Below, piece after piece: positions 37,394 through 46,875 of a stretch of 64,000 bases of DNA (the stretch's first letter is position 1; every line of letters starts with the position of its first letter). Made by a program: the position numbers and the translations under genes. The notes below the pieces were generated by a model that saw only the letters and a program-made list of their open reading frames with translations, had not been told where the DNA came from and made no database searches. The DNA is from Poseidonibacter antarcticus. GTDB lineage: Bacteria > Campylobacterota > Campylobacteria > Campylobacterales > Arcobacteraceae. The DNA lies in contig NZ_RCWF01000003.1 in NCBI RefSeq assembly GCF_003667345.1, positions 124,001 through 188,000 of the forward strand, in the 5' to 3' direction.

Positions 37394-38293
37394 ATGTTAA
37401 AAACTTTACTAGCTTTACTAGCTGTAATCTATCTATTCTCAGGATGTACAAACAAAGATTTATCAACTCCTTTAACTCATAATCTTGACAAAGAAGAAGG
37501 TATTTATTCAATTAAACAAGCAAAAAGAATAAATATAGAAGAATTAGTAAAAGAAATAGAGAAATATCCTATAGTTTTTGTAGGAGACCATCATAATAAT
37601 AAAAAGACTCATAAGTTCTTTGAAAATCTTTTAAAAGAATTAGATAAAAATAGTACAAATTTATATTTAGCAAATGAATGGTTTACTCCTAAACACGATA
37701 AATTATTAAAAGATTATACAGATGGGAAAATTACTAGTAATACATTAAAAGAAAAAAGACAATGGGATAAATTCACAAGTTACAAATGGGAATATGTAGA
37801 GCCATTATATGAAACTATAAAGAAAAATAAAGGAAAACTTTTTGGTATGAATATGTCAAAAGATACAAGAAAAAAAATCTCTTTAAAACAGTTTGATAAA
37901 ATGAATAACGAAGAAAAAGCTTTTTATAATAACTTAGATTTAAATGTAAGTGCTCATAAACAATTAGTAATGCCATATTTAAAACACTGTAATAAAATGC
38001 CTTCTATTAGTGTTGAACCATGTGAACAAAGAATGTATAGAGTTCAAGTTGCTTGGGATACTTATATGGCTGAAAATATAGTAAAAATAGCTAAAAAAGT
38101 TATAAAGAAACCAAATGACAAGCTTTTGGTATTTGTAGGAGCTATGCATATTGAACAAAACCTAGGTATTCCTTTAAGATTTTCAAGATTAAGTAATCTT
38201 CCATTTATCACTATTTCAAATGAAAAAATCCAAAAAGATGAAGCTTTGGTAATTGATACAAATAAATCAGATATTGTTTATATTTATAAATAA
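37394..38293 (+). CDS. ChaN family lipoprotein
   Basis: A 299-residue lipoprotein (lipobox LFSGC, Cys18) with the ChaN/Tiki-superfamily fold. VFVGDHHNNKKTHKF (about 61-75) carries the conserved His residues, VFVGAMHIEQNLGIP near the C-terminus the second motif. Campylobacter ChaN binds heme pairs and is linked to iron uptake; Tiki relatives are proteases, so the activity is open. It is a single gene with a GGTAAT SD, followed by a strong terminator. Confidence 0.85.
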   Translation: MLKTLLALLAVIYLFSGCTNKDLSTPLTHNLDKEEGIYSIKQAKRINIEELVKEIEKYPIVFVGDHHNNKKTHKFFENLLKELDKNSTNLYLANEWFTPKHDKLLKDYTDGKITSNTLKEKRQWDKFTSYKWEYVEPLYETIKKNKGKLFGMNMSKDTRKKISLKQFDKMNNEEKAFYNNLDLNVSAHKQLVMPYLKHCNKMPSISVEPCEQRMYRVQVAWDTYMAENIVKIAKKVIKKPNDKLLVFVGAMHIEQNLGIPLRFSRLSNLPFITISNEKIQKDEALVIDTNKSDIVYIYK

Positions 38294-38313
38294 TATATTT
38301 TAAGTAAGTACAT

Positions 38314-38347
38314 AAAAAAAGGTCAAGTTATTTAACTTGACCTTTTT
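38314..38347. terminator. Bidirectional intrinsic terminator
   Basis: Stem GGTCAAGTTA (38321-38330) with its exact complement at 38333-38342, flanked by seven A and five T. It lies between the convergent ChaN-like gene and fabH and can serve both. Confidence 0.9.
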
Positions 38348-38369
38348 AAAAGAGTTTTTATATCTAAAT

Positions 38370-39368
38370 TTATTTCTTAGGTGAAAAAGGAAATAAAGCA
38401 CTTCCCCAAGTTAAACCACCACCAAATGCATCAAATAAAACAGTATCTCCTGCTTTAATTCTTCCTTGCTCATAAGCGTAGTTCATTGCCATTGGAATAG
38501 AAGCAGCTGATGTATTACCATATTTATCTATAGTTATAACAGTTTTATCTTCGCTAAATCCTAAAGCTTTTCCTACTGCTGTTATGATTCTAAGGTTTGC
38601 TTGATGTGGAATAAAATGTGTAACATCATCAGGTGTGATATTATGTTTTTCCATCATAATCTGAACATCAGAAGTTAAAGTTCTAACAGCTAATTTGAAA
38701 GTTTCATTCCCTTTCATTTTAATACAAGCTAGTTTATTATCTAAAACTTCTTGGCTACAAGGATGTTTACTTCCTCCACCAGCTGTTTTAATTAAATCTT
38801 CATGATTTCCATCAGATGAACAATTTACATCAATAATTGCTTCATCTTTATTATCACTTGCTGATACAATAGCAGCACCTGCTCCATCACCAAAGATAAA
38901 ACAAGTTCCTCTATCTGTATAATCTAAAATAGAACTATAAGTTTCTGCACCGATTATTAGTACATTTTTTTTCATACCAGATTCAATAAAGGCTTTAGCA
39001 ATAGAAGTTGCATAAACAAATCCAGTACAAGCTGCACTTACATCGAAAGCTTGTACAGGAGGAAGTCCTAATTTTGATGCGATTAAACACGCAGTTGAGG
39101 GCATACATAAATAGTCAGGTGTAACAGTTGCACAAATTACTAAATCAATGTCTTCTTTGTTAATTTCAGCTCTATCAATCGCAACTTGTGCTGCTTTAGC
39201 ACCTAAATCAGATGAAGCTTCATTTTCTTCAGAGATTCTTCTTTCTTTAATACCAGTCCGCTTAGTAATCCATTCATCACTAGTATCAATTATTTTTTCA
39301 AAATCTGCATTTGTCATGATCTTTGGAGGAATATATGCTCCAATAGATCTAAAAGCTGCATATGCCAT
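38370..39368 (-). CDS. fabH: 3-oxoacyl-ACP synthase III
   Basis: Starts fatty acid synthesis by condensing acetyl-CoA with malonyl-ACP. The catalytic triad is visible: C114 (SAACTGF), His in HFIPHQANLR and Asn in YGNTSAAS. Length 332. It ends the yceD-rpmF-plsX-fabH cluster, 36 bp after plsX, with AAAAGGATATGTAA as SD. Confidence 0.97.
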   Translation of the reverse strand: MAYAAFRSIGAYIPPKIMTNADFEKIIDTSDEWITKRTGIKERRISEENEASSDLGAKAAQVAIDRAEINKEDIDLVICATVTPDYLCMPSTACLIASKLGLPPVQAFDVSAACTGFVYATSIAKAFIESGMKKNVLIIGAETYSSILDYTDRGTCFIFGDGAGAAIVSASDNKDEAIIDVNCSSDGNHEDLIKTAGGGSKHPCSQEVLDNKLACIKMKGNETFKLAVRTLTSDVQIMMEKHNITPDDVTHFIPHQANLRIITAVGKALGFSEDKTVITIDKYGNTSAASIPMAMNYAYEQGRIKAGDTVLFDAFGGGLTWGSALFPFSPKK

Positions 39369-39404
39369 TTACATATCCTTTTTTAGAAGTATAATAAATA
39401 TCTT

Positions 39405-40397
39405 TTATTTACTATATTTAGCTAATCTTTCTTCAATATCATCATTAAGATTTGAGCTTGCTGCACTAATTGCATGAAGAATAGCATTGTGTATTGCTTT
39501 AGGGTTAGATTTACCATGTGCTATAATAACAGGTGCTTTTACTCCAAGTAATGGAGCTCCACCATATTCAGCATAGTCAACTCTAACTTTTAAGTTTTTA
39601 AATACTTTTCTCATTAGTACTGCACCAGCAATTGAAATTAATGATCTCTTAAGACTTTTCTTTATGATTTTTCCGATTGTATCAGCAACACCTTCGGCAG
39701 TTTTTAATAGGATATTTCCTACAAAACCATCACAAACAACAACATCAACTGTTCCTTTGAAGATATCACTACCTTCTACATTACCTGCGAAATTTGGAAC
39801 TTTTGATATTAAACCATAAGCTTCTTTAGTAACTTCATTACCTTTACTTTCTTCTTCACCATTTGATAATAATCCAATAATTGGATCTTCAAGTTGTAAT
39901 ACATCTTCTGCATAAACTTGACCCATAACAGCAAATTGAAATAAATTTTTTGCATCACTGTCTACATTTGCTCCAACGTCTAATACTAATGTATTTTGAT
40001 TTTCGCTTGTAGGCATAAGTGTTGCAATAGCAGGTCTTGATACACCTTTGATTCTTCCAATTCTAACAGTAGCTAATGACATAGAAGCTCCAGAATGTCC
40101 AGCAGAAACTAATGCTCCAGCTTTTCCTTCTCTTACTAATTCTATAGCTTTATAAATTGTAGATTCTTTTCGTTTAAGTGCATCAGTAGCAGAATCGCTC
40201 ATACTAATTACATCATCTGTATCTAGTATTTCAATTCTTGATAAAAAGTTTTGTGGTATTAAAGATAATAATTCATCTTTTTTACCTACTGCAATTGCAG
40301 TGAAATTATTATTACTTTTTAAAGCGCTAATAAGTCCTTCAATAATAGGTTCAGGACCGAAGTCCCCACCCATCGCATCTATTGCTATAGTATGCAT
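39405..40397 (-). CDS. plsX: Phosphate acyltransferase PlsX
   Basis: Makes acyl-phosphate from acyl-ACP for phospholipid synthesis by PlsY. The 330 residues start [16 protein letters not shown], and contain SAGHSGASM and the [15 protein letters not shown] segment, all PlsX signatures. The start overlaps the rpmF stop by one base (TAATG), so translation is coupled to the L32 gene. Confidence 0.97.
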   Translation of the reverse strand: MHTIAIDAMGGDFGPEPIIEGLISALKSNNNFTAIAVGKKDELLSLIPQNFLSRIEILDTDDVISMSDSATDALKRKESTIYKAIELVREGKAGALVSAGHSGASMSLATVRIGRIKGVSRPAIATLMPTSENQNTLVLDVGANVDSDAKNLFQFAVMGQVYAEDVLQLEDPIIGLLSNGEEESKGNEVTKEAYGLISKVPNFAGNVEGSDIFKGTVDVVVCDGFVGNILLKTAEGVADTIGKIIKKSLKRSLISIAGAVLMRKVFKNLKVRVDYAEYGGAPLLGVKAPVIIAHGKSNPKAIHNAILHAISAASSNLNDDIEERLAKYSK

Positions 40398-40549
40398 TAG
40401 TTTTTATATTCACCAGTATTTGGGTTAACTGTGTGAGGCATTTTCCATGTTCCATCAGTATCTTTAACCGGTCTTTTTAGTGTAATTTTGTAATGTGTTC
40501 TTCTTTTAGCCGCTCTACTATGAGAGACTCTTCTCTTTGGTACTGCCAT
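40397..40549 (-). CDS. rpmF: 50S ribosomal protein L32
   Basis: A 50-residue frame that is easily missed. It starts [17 protein letters not shown] and ends NPNTGEYKN, the typical basic L32. There are no cysteines, so this is the zinc-free form. AAGGAG sits 8 bases before the ATG at 40549; the stop overlaps the plsX start by one base. It lies 12 bp after yceD, in the standard order. Confidence 0.95.
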   Translation of the reverse strand: MAVPKRRVSHSRAAKRRTHYKITLKRPVKDTDGTWKMPHTVNPNTGEYKN

Positions 40550-40561
40550 TTTATTTTCTCC

Positions 40562-40939
40562 TTAAAATTCTTTTTCAAAATCACCATTATCATTAGAACA
40601 CTGTTCACAGATATGGTAATCACTCCTTATAGCTTCAAGTTCACTTTGAATTATTTCATCAAAATCTATTAAACCATCTTCTATTTCAATTACTAAATCT
40701 TCGCTATTGTCATCTTTAAATATACCATCACTTAATAAAAAATTTAATTTTTCATTAACTTGAATATTATCAGTTGTTCCACATCGGCAACAATTAATAT
40801 TAGTATTTCCAATTAACTTTGCTTCAATTTTTACTAATGATTGCGATATTTTACAAAAAGTACCTTCAATTTTAACTGAATCTAGTTCAGCTTCCAATAA
40901 TTTGGGAGTTTGTGGTACTTTCTTAAATTCTATTTTCAT
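40562..40939 (-). CDS. YceD/DUF177 family protein
   Basis: A 125-residue member of the DUF177 family that precedes rpmF in most bacteria and is linked to 23S rRNA maturation or ribosome assembly. It has a CCRCGT pair (about 77-80) and a CEQC pair (about 116-119) that could bind zinc, with an acidic stretch between. It begins 27 bp after ndk. Confidence 0.88.
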   Translation of the reverse strand: MKIEFKKVPQTPKLLEAELDSVKIEGTFCKISQSLVKIEAKLIGNTNINCCRCGTTDNIQVNEKLNFLLSDGIFKDDNSEDLVIEIEDGLIDFDEIIQSELEAIRSDYHICEQCSNDNGDFEKEF

Positions 40940-40965
40940 TATAAAATAAGTTAATTAATCAATAA

Positions 40966-41379
40966 TTAACAAATTTCTTTTTGTGCAAAGAAGAAATTAA
41001 TTTCATTAGTTGCATTTTCAACTGAATCAGAACCATGTACTGCATTTGCATCAATTGATTCTGCAAAATCAGCTCTAATTGTTCCAGCTTCAGCTTCTTT
41101 AGGATTAGTTGCACCCATTAAGTCTCTGTTTTTTGCCATTGCATTATCACCTTCTAAAACAGTTACTACAACTGGTCCAGAGATCATAAATTCTACTAAG
41201 TCTTTAAAGAAAGGTCTTTCAGCATGAACTGCATAAAAAGCTTCAGCATCTGCTTGGCTTAATTGCATTTTTCTAGTTGCTGCGATTCTTAATCCAGCGT
41301 CTTCAAATCTTGATAAGATTTTTCCAACAACATTTTTTGCTACTGCGTCAGGTTTAATGATTGATAAAGTTTGTTCCAT
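40966..41379 (-). CDS. ndk: Nucleoside diphosphate kinase
   Basis: Balances nucleoside triphosphate pools by transferring a phosphate through a phosphohistidine. The active-site His is H115 in [18 protein letters not shown] and the [10 protein letters not shown] segment are signatures. Length 137. SD GAGGAATAAC is clear. It precedes yceD by 27 bp and may share its transcript. Confidence 0.98.
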   Translation of the reverse strand: MEQTLSIIKPDAVAKNVVGKILSRFEDAGLRIAATRKMQLSQADAEAFYAVHAERPFFKDLVEFMISGPVVVTVLEGDNAMAKNRDLMGATNPKEAEAGTIRADFAESIDANAVHGSDSVENATNEINFFFAQKEIC

Positions 41380-41422
41380 AATGTTATTCCTCGATTTTTA
41401 TTAAGTCGCGGATTATATCTAA

Positions 41423-41467
41423 AAAATAAAAAAAAGGCAAGTAATTAGGTATTACTTGCCTTTTTAT
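41423..41467 (-). terminator. Intrinsic terminator after the ferredoxin gene
   Basis: Stem GGCAAGTAAT (41436-41445) with its complement at 41451-41460 and a 5-base loop, flanked on the left by a long A run (U-tract on the minus strand) and on the right by TTTTT. It isolates ferredoxin transcription from ndk. Confidence 0.9.
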
Positions 41468-41497
41468 GGGGGTTTAGAATTTAAAAACTAGTTAAAA

Positions 41498-41773
41498 TTA
41501 GTCTTCAACACAAGGTTGACCAGCTACTTTTCCTTCTCTAACAGGATTAGCTACTGAATCTCTAGTATCCCATTGAATACATCCTTCAGTTGGACATGCA
41601 TCAGCACATGCTGGTGCATCATTATCACCAATACACTCTGTACATGTTTCTGGGTTTACATAATAAATATCTTCACCTGTTGGATTCTCATCATTGTCTA
41701 CTATTGATTCTGTAGGACACTCGTCTAAACATGCATCACAACTAATACAAATATCTGTAATTATTACTGCCAT
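41498..41773 (-). CDS. 2[4Fe-4S] ferredoxin, YfhL-type
   Basis: A 91-residue low-potential electron carrier. The first cluster motif is CISCDACLDECP and the second is CTECIGDNDAPACADACP with the extended spacing of the YfhL/Allochromatium type. The acidic composition is typical. It is probably an electron donor for a 2-oxoacid oxidoreductase or radical SAM enzymes such as MqnE, but nothing nearby fixes the partner. The AAGGAG SD lies 7 bases upstream. Confidence 0.95.
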   Translation of the reverse strand: MAVIITDICISCDACLDECPTESIVDNDENPTGEDIYYVNPETCTECIGDNDAPACADACPTEGCIQWDTRDSVANPVREGKVAGQPCVED

Positions 41774-42070
41774 ATATAACTCCTTATAAAAATTTAAAAA
41801 ACTTTATCACACTAATTATAAAACTATCTTTAAAAAAGATATATTATCAATATTAATAGAAAAATAAGTAAATATGAAACATTTAAATTAATATAAAATA
41901 TTATAATTAATATTTATTTTTAACTTAATATTTACATTTAATCTATCTAAGGATAATAATTATTAAAGAATAAAGATTTGTTAAATTTATAAATTTAAGC
42001 TAATTTGTAGTTTTAATTAATCAATTTTGGTATATAATATGGTTATTAAAAAATAAAAAGGATTTATTAT
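41774..42070. promoter_or_regulatory. Divergent AT-rich control region, ferredoxin / peroxiredoxin
   Basis: Nearly 300 bp without a gene, extremely A/T-rich. TATAAT at 42033-42038 within TTGGTATATAATATGG is a good -10 for the peroxiredoxin gene, with no clear -35. GATAATAATTATTA (41952-41965) resembles half-overlapping Fur/PerR-type boxes and includes a 12-base palindrome. No ORF of substance was seen. Confidence 0.5.
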
Positions 42071-42667
42071 ATGTTAGTAACAAAAAAAGCTCCAGATTTT
42101 ACAGCAACAGCTGTACTTGCAGATGGTCAAATAGTAGAAGATTTTAATTTATATGAAAATATTGGTGAAAAAGGTGCAGTATTATTCTTCTGGCCATTAG
42201 ATTTTACATTTGTTTGTCCATCAGAAATCATTGCATTCTCAAAAAGAGTTGATGACTTCGCTGAGCGTGGGATTCAAGTAATTGGTTGTTCAATTGATTC
42301 TCAATTTTCTCACTTTGCATGGAGAGAAACAGCAGTTGAAAATGGTGGAATTGGAAGAGTTAAATTTCCAATGGTAGCTGATTTATCTAAATCAATTGCA
42401 AAAGATTATGATGTATTATTTGGTGACGCAGTAGCATTAAGAGGTTCTTTCTTAATTGACTCAGATGGAACTGTAAGACATGCAGTAGTTAATGATTTAC
42501 CATTAGGTAGAAATATTGATGAAATGATTAGAATGGTAGATACAATGTTATTTACAAATGAACATGGTGAAGTTTGTCCTGCTGGATGGTCTAAAGGTGA
42601 TGAAGGTATGAAAGCTTCAACTGAAGGTGTTGCTGAATACTTAGGTAAACACGAGGGTGATTTATAA
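42071..42667 (+). CDS. 2-Cys peroxiredoxin (AhpC/TSA)
   Basis: Thiol peroxidase reducing H2O2, organic peroxides and peroxynitrite. The peroxidatic cysteine is C49 in DFTFVCPSE and the resolving cysteine lies in GEVCPAGW near 170, so this is a typical 2-Cys enzyme of 198 residues. No AhpF is nearby; a thioredoxin is the probable reductant. It is a single gene between its own -10 element and a strong terminator. Confidence 0.97.
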   Translation: MLVTKKAPDFTATAVLADGQIVEDFNLYENIGEKGAVLFFWPLDFTFVCPSEIIAFSKRVDDFAERGIQVIGCSIDSQFSHFAWRETAVENGGIGRVKFPMVADLSKSIAKDYDVLFGDAVALRGSFLIDSDGTVRHAVVNDLPLGRNIDEMIRMVDTMLFTNEHGEVCPAGWSKGDEGMKASTEGVAEYLGKHEGDL

Positions 42668-42689
42668 AAATTATTTTCTTTTTAAATAA

Positions 42690-42723
42690 AAAAGGTATCA
42701 ATATTATATTGATACCTTTTTTT
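42690..42723 (+). terminator. Intrinsic terminator after peroxiredoxin
   Basis: Stem-loop built from AAGGTATCAATA and TATTGATACCTT (42692-42717) between an A run and seven T. Confidence 0.92.
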
Positions 42724-42863
42724 ATATCTATATTTTATGACTAAATCTAAAATTATTGACAAATTCTAAAATTAATACTACAATAGCATTATAACTAATA
42801 AAAAAACTACAAAACTACAAATTACATACTCTAATATGTACAATCAAAAGGTAAATATTACTC

Positions 42864-44186
42864 ATGGAAGAGTCAAAAACTCAGAATAAAACAAAAAGTC
42901 CTAGAAAAGCTAGAACGCATATTCCTGTTGAAGGATATAAAATTGAGCAATTAAGAGAACTTGGATTAGAAGAACTTTTAAATATTGCAAAACAACTAGA
43001 TGTAGAAAATCCCCAAGAATTAAAAAGACAAGATTTAATGTTCAACATTTTAAAATCTCAAATTGATGCAGGTGGATTTATTTTATTTACTGGAATTCTA
43101 GAAATAAAAGATGGTGGATTTGGTTTCCTTCGAGCAATTGATGGAAACTTCTCTGATACCTCAAATGATTCTTATGTAAGTGCAACACAAATTAGAAAAT
43201 TTGCACTTAGAACTGGAGATATTGTCTCAGGGCAAGTTAGACCTCCTAATAAAGATAGTGAAAAATACAATGCTTTATTAAAAATCGAAGCTATAAATTA
43301 CTTACCTATAAAAGAATCTAAAAACAGACCATTATTTGACAACTTAACTCCTCTATATGCTACAGAAAAATTTAAATTTGAATATGAATCAAAAAGAATG
43401 ACAGGCCGAATGCTTGATTTATTCACACCAATGGGAAAAGGGCAAAGAGGTTTAATTGTTGCACCTCCTAAAACTGGTAAAACAGAATTATTAAAAGACT
43501 TAGCTCACGGTATTGCAAAAAATCATCCAGAATGTACATTAATGGTTTTATTAATTGATGAAAGACCAGAAGAAGTTACTGATATGCAAAGATGTGTAAA
43601 AGGTGAAGTTTATTCTTCTACTTTTGATTTACCTGCGCATAATCATGTAAGAGTTGCTGAAATCGTAATTGAAAAAGCAAAAAGACTTGTAGAAATGAAA
43701 AAAGATGTAGTTATTTTATTGGACTCTATTACAAGATTAGCACGTGCATATAATACTGTTACACCATCTTCTGGAAAAGTACTTTCAGGTGGAGTTGATG
43801 CAAATGCTTTACATAAACCTAAAAGATTTTTTGGGGCTGCACGTAATATTGAAGAGGGTGGTTCTTTAACTATTATTTCAACTGCTTTAATTGAAACTGG
43901 TTCAAAAATGGATGAAGTTATTTTTGAAGAGTTTAAAGGAACTGGAAATAGTGAAGTTGTATTATCAAGAAATGCAGCAAACAAAAGAGTTTATCCAGCA
44001 CTTGATATTATTAAATCAGGAACAAGAAAAGAAGAATTACTTCTTACTCCTGAAATTTTACAAAAAACTTGGATACTTAGAAATGCAATTGCTTCAATGG
44101 ATGAAGTTGAAGCTCTTAAATTCTTATATTCTAAAATGCTAAAAACAAAAAATAATTCAGAATTTTTTGCAGGAATGAACGAATAA
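42864..44186 (+). CDS. rho: Transcription termination factor Rho
   Basis: Hexameric RNA-dependent ATPase ending transcripts. The N-terminal RNA-binding domain (about 20-150, [13 protein letters not shown]) is followed by the ATPase with Walker [10 protein letters not shown], the Walker B region [16 protein letters not shown], the Q/R loops and [18 protein letters not shown]. Length 440, close to E. coli (419) with a short Lys-rich N-terminal extension. The AAAAGG SD is 11-12 bases upstream. It is followed by a terminator. Confidence 0.98.
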   Translation: MEESKTQNKTKSPRKARTHIPVEGYKIEQLRELGLEELLNIAKQLDVENPQELKRQDLMFNILKSQIDAGGFILFTGILEIKDGGFGFLRAIDGNFSDTSNDSYVSATQIRKFALRTGDIVSGQVRPPNKDSEKYNALLKIEAINYLPIKESKNRPLFDNLTPLYATEKFKFEYESKRMTGRMLDLFTPMGKGQRGLIVAPPKTGKTELLKDLAHGIAKNHPECTLMVLLIDERPEEVTDMQRCVKGEVYSSTFDLPAHNHVRVAEIVIEKAKRLVEMKKDVVILLDSITRLARAYNTVTPSSGKVLSGGVDANALHKPKRFFGAARNIEEGGSLTIISTALIETGSKMDEVIFEEFKGTGNSEVVLSRNAANKRVYPALDIIKSGTRKEELLLTPEILQKTWILRNAIASMDEVEALKFLYSKMLKTKNNSEFFAGMNE

Positions 44187-44212
44187 AAAAGTGGTTTTAA
44201 ACCTCTTTTTTA
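44185..44212 (+). terminator. Terminator after rho
   Basis: Imperfect hairpin GTGGTTT-TAAACCTC with one mismatch, between six A and a T run; it starts at the rho stop codon. Confidence 0.75.
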
Positions 44213-44304
44213 TTATCATTTTTAATAACTTACTTTAAACTCACTTCTTTAATTCATATTTTATACATTTTTATATACTATTCCAAACCTGATAAGGATT
44301 ACTT

Positions 44305-45261
44305 ATGATAAATATAAACAATTTAAATAAACACTATGGAAATACAAAAGTTTTAAATAATATTTCTATTGATATAAAAAAAGGTGAGATTTTTGCAATA
44401 GTAGGACATAGTGGTGCTGGAAAATCGACTCTTATGAGATGTATAAATGGACTTGAAAATTATACTGATGGTTCACTAGTAGTAAATAATAAAGAGATAA
44501 AAACTCTTAAAAAATATGAATTAAGAGAGTTTAGGAAAAATATTGGAATGATTTTTCAACACTTTTCACTAATTCAACGAAAAACAGTATTTGAAAATGT
44601 TGCTTTACCAATGCAACTTTGGGGATATAAAAAAGATGAGATTTTAAAAAAAGTAAATGATTTATTATCACTTGTTGGATTAGAAGAAAAAAAAGATTCT
44701 TATCCAAACCAATTAAGTGGAGGACAAAAACAAAGAGTTGCAATTGCACGTGCTTTGACATTAGATCCTGAGATTTTACTTTCAGATGAAGCTACATCTG
44801 CACTTGATCCAAATACTACTACTTCTATTTTGGATTTATTAAAACAGATAAATGAAAAATTAAATATTACTATTGTTTTAGTAACGCACGAAATGGAAGT
44901 TGTGAAACAAATCGCTCAAAAAGCTTTGTTGTTGGAGCATGGAAATATTATTGGTTTTGATGCAACAGAAGAGTTATTTTTAAAACCTGATATAAAAATG
45001 AAAGAGTTTTTAGGTGAAATTGAAGTTGTTCCAAATGAGGGTGTAAATATAAAAATTTATTTCCCAAAAGATAATGCTTCTCAATCATTTATTACAAAAA
45101 TGGCAAGACAACTTAATATGGATTTTAATATTGTATGGGGAAAACTTGAAGAGATAAATACACATATTGTTGGAAATATGGTTATAAATATTGAAAATAA
45201 AGATAAAGAAAAAGTTCTAAGTTATATAAAAGAACATAAAATCATTTGGGAGGTATTATAA
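44305..45261 (+). CDS. metN: Methionine ABC transporter ATP-binding protein
   Basis: ATPase of the MetNIQ importer for D/L-methionine. Walker A GHSGAGKS (34-41), the ABC signature LSGGQKQR, Walker [15 protein letters not shown] and the H-loop TH are present. A C-terminal NIL domain (about 245-318) binds methionine and gives feedback inhibition. The 318-residue length is slightly under E. coli MetN (343). It overlaps metI by one base. Confidence 0.95.
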   Translation: MININNLNKHYGNTKVLNNISIDIKKGEIFAIVGHSGAGKSTLMRCINGLENYTDGSLVVNNKEIKTLKKYELREFRKNIGMIFQHFSLIQRKTVFENVALPMQLWGYKKDEILKKVNDLLSLVGLEEKKDSYPNQLSGGQKQRVAIARALTLDPEILLSDEATSALDPNTTTSILDLLKQINEKLNITIVLVTHEMEVVKQIAQKALLLEHGNIIGFDATEELFLKPDIKMKEFLGEIEVVPNEGVNIKIYFPKDNASQSFITKMARQLNMDFNIVWGKLEEINTHIVGNMVINIENKDKEKVLSYIKEHKIIWEVL

Positions 45262-45899
45262 TGTTTGATATTTTATTCCCAGCTTTGGGTGAAACTGTTT
45301 ATATGTCATTTGTTTCTACATTTTTGGCACTTATAATTGGATTTTTTCTAGCAATTATTTTAACACTAACTTCAAAAGGTGGATTAAGAGAGAACTTGAA
45401 AATATATTCAATTCTTGATGTTGTAATAAATACTTTACGGTCATTCCCTTTTATTATTTTAATGATTGTGTTATTTCCTGTTACAAAGTTTTTAATAGGA
45501 AAAAGTATAGGAACTAGTGCTGCTATTATTCCTCTTACAATTGGGGCTGCTCCTTTTGTTGCAAGATTAATTGAAAGTGCTTTAAAAGAAGTAGAAATTG
45601 GTGTGATTGAAGCTGCAAAATCTTTTGGAGCAAGTGATTTTCAAATTATTTTCAAAGTAATGCTAGTTGAGGCAATGCCCGCTATTATTTCAGCGATTAC
45701 ACTTACTTTGATTACTGTAATTGGTTTTTCTGCAATGGCAGGTGCTGTTGGTGGTGGAGGTTTAGGAGATGTGGCTATCAAATATGGATACTATAGATTT
45801 CAAACTGATACGATGATTTATACTGTACTAATTTTAATCGCCTTAGTACAAGTTGTACAAAGTTTAGGCGATTATTTATATAAAATTACAAAAAAATAA
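45261..45899 (+). CDS. metI: Methionine ABC transporter permease
   Basis: Inner-membrane permease with about five helices and the EAA coupling loop (EVEIGVIEAAKSFGASDFQI). The longer frame from 45246 is unlikely: GGGAGG at 45247-45252 sits at the right distance for the ATG at 45261, which overlaps the metN stop (TAATG). This gives 212 residues, as in E. coli MetI (217). Confidence 0.95.
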   Translation: MFDILFPALGETVYMSFVSTFLALIIGFFLAIILTLTSKGGLRENLKIYSILDVVINTLRSFPFIILMIVLFPVTKFLIGKSIGTSAAIIPLTIGAAPFVARLIESALKEVEIGVIEAAKSFGASDFQIIFKVMLVEAMPAIISAITLTLITVIGFSAMAGAVGGGGLGDVAIKYGYYRFQTDTMIYTVLILIALVQVVQSLGDYLYKITKK

Positions 45900-45911
45900 A
45901 GGAAAAAATTC

Positions 45912-46739
45912 ATGTTAAAAAATATTTTAAAATTTGCACTTGCTGCAACGGTTGTTCTTGGATTAACTGCTTGTAATGATTCTGAAGAATCAAAAAAAGG
46001 TGCTGAAAAAAAAGTTGAAACAAAACAAACTGTTATTAAAATTGGAGCAACTCCTGTTCCTCACGTTGAGATTTTAGAAGCTGTTAAACCACTTTTAAAA
46101 GCTAAAGGTTATGATTTACAAATAGTTGAGTTTACTGATTATGTAACTCCAAATATTGCAGTAAATGAAGGTGAATTAGATGCTAACTTCTTCCAACATT
46201 TACCATATTTGATTGAGTTTAATAAAAATAAAAATACTGATTTAATTAAAACGGCAAGTGTTCATTTAGAGCCAATGGGATTATATTCTCATAAAATCAA
46301 AGCATTAAGTGAATTAAAAGATGGTGCAAGTATAGCTGTTCCAAATGACCCAACAAATGAGAGTAGAGCTTTAGATATTTTAGTTAAAGAAGGATTATTA
46401 ACATTTAAGGATGTTGATTTTAAAACTGCTGTAGATATTTTGGAAAATCCAAAAAATCTTAAAATCAAAGAATTAGACGCACCACAATTGCCAAGAGTTT
46501 TAGATGAAGTTGATGCTGCTATTATTAATACAAATTATGCACTTGCAGCAAATTTAAATCCTTTAAAAGATGCAATTGTAATTGAGTCAAAAGATTCACC
46601 TTATGTAAATATTGTAGTTGTAAAAAAAGGCAATGAAAATAAAGAATATATCAAAGCCTTAGATGAAGCTATAAACTCAGATGAAATCAAAAAATTCATA
46701 AGAGAAAAATACAAAGGTTCTATCGTAGAAGCTTTTTAA
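45912..46739 (+). CDS. metQ: Methionine-binding lipoprotein MetQ
   Basis: NlpA/MetQ family substrate-binding lipoprotein. Lipobox LTAC (Cys21), a short charged linker, then the binding domain with IGATPVPHVEIL, the DANFFQHLPYL segment and AIINTNYALAA. Length 275. It is the last gene of metNIQ, 12 bp after metI, with a weak hairpin terminator behind. Substrate inferred from family and operon. Confidence 0.95.
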   Translation: MLKNILKFALAATVVLGLTACNDSEESKKGAEKKVETKQTVIKIGATPVPHVEILEAVKPLLKAKGYDLQIVEFTDYVTPNIAVNEGELDANFFQHLPYLIEFNKNKNTDLIKTASVHLEPMGLYSHKIKALSELKDGASIAVPNDPTNESRALDILVKEGLLTFKDVDFKTAVDILENPKNLKIKELDAPQLPRVLDEVDAAIINTNYALAANLNPLKDAIVIESKDSPYVNIVVVKKGNENKEYIKALDEAINSDEIKKFIREKYKGSIVEAF

Positions 46740-46741
46740 AT

Positions 46742-46765
46742 AAAAGGGGATTTATCTTCCCTTTT
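46742..46765 (+). terminator. Terminator after metQ
   Basis: AAAAGGGGA (46742-46750) pairs with TTCCCTTTT (46757-46765, one G-U) around a 6-base loop; the following U-tract is short. Confidence 0.65.
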
Positions 46766-46875
46766 AGTATAGTATTTATACATATTATTAAATAATAAAT
46801 AAATTACATACAATTGTATATAAAATATATATATTTCCGCTAAAATAATTATTATATAAGTTTAAAAGGAAATAT

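Noticed and set aside
42780-42835. Short ACTACAAA-like repeats before rho
   Set aside because: Only two or three imperfect copies with irregular spacing; not a CRISPR array or a clear operator.
43643-43984. 113-codon minus-strand frame inside rho
   Set aside because: Antisense shadow of the Rho ATPase domain with no independent signals.
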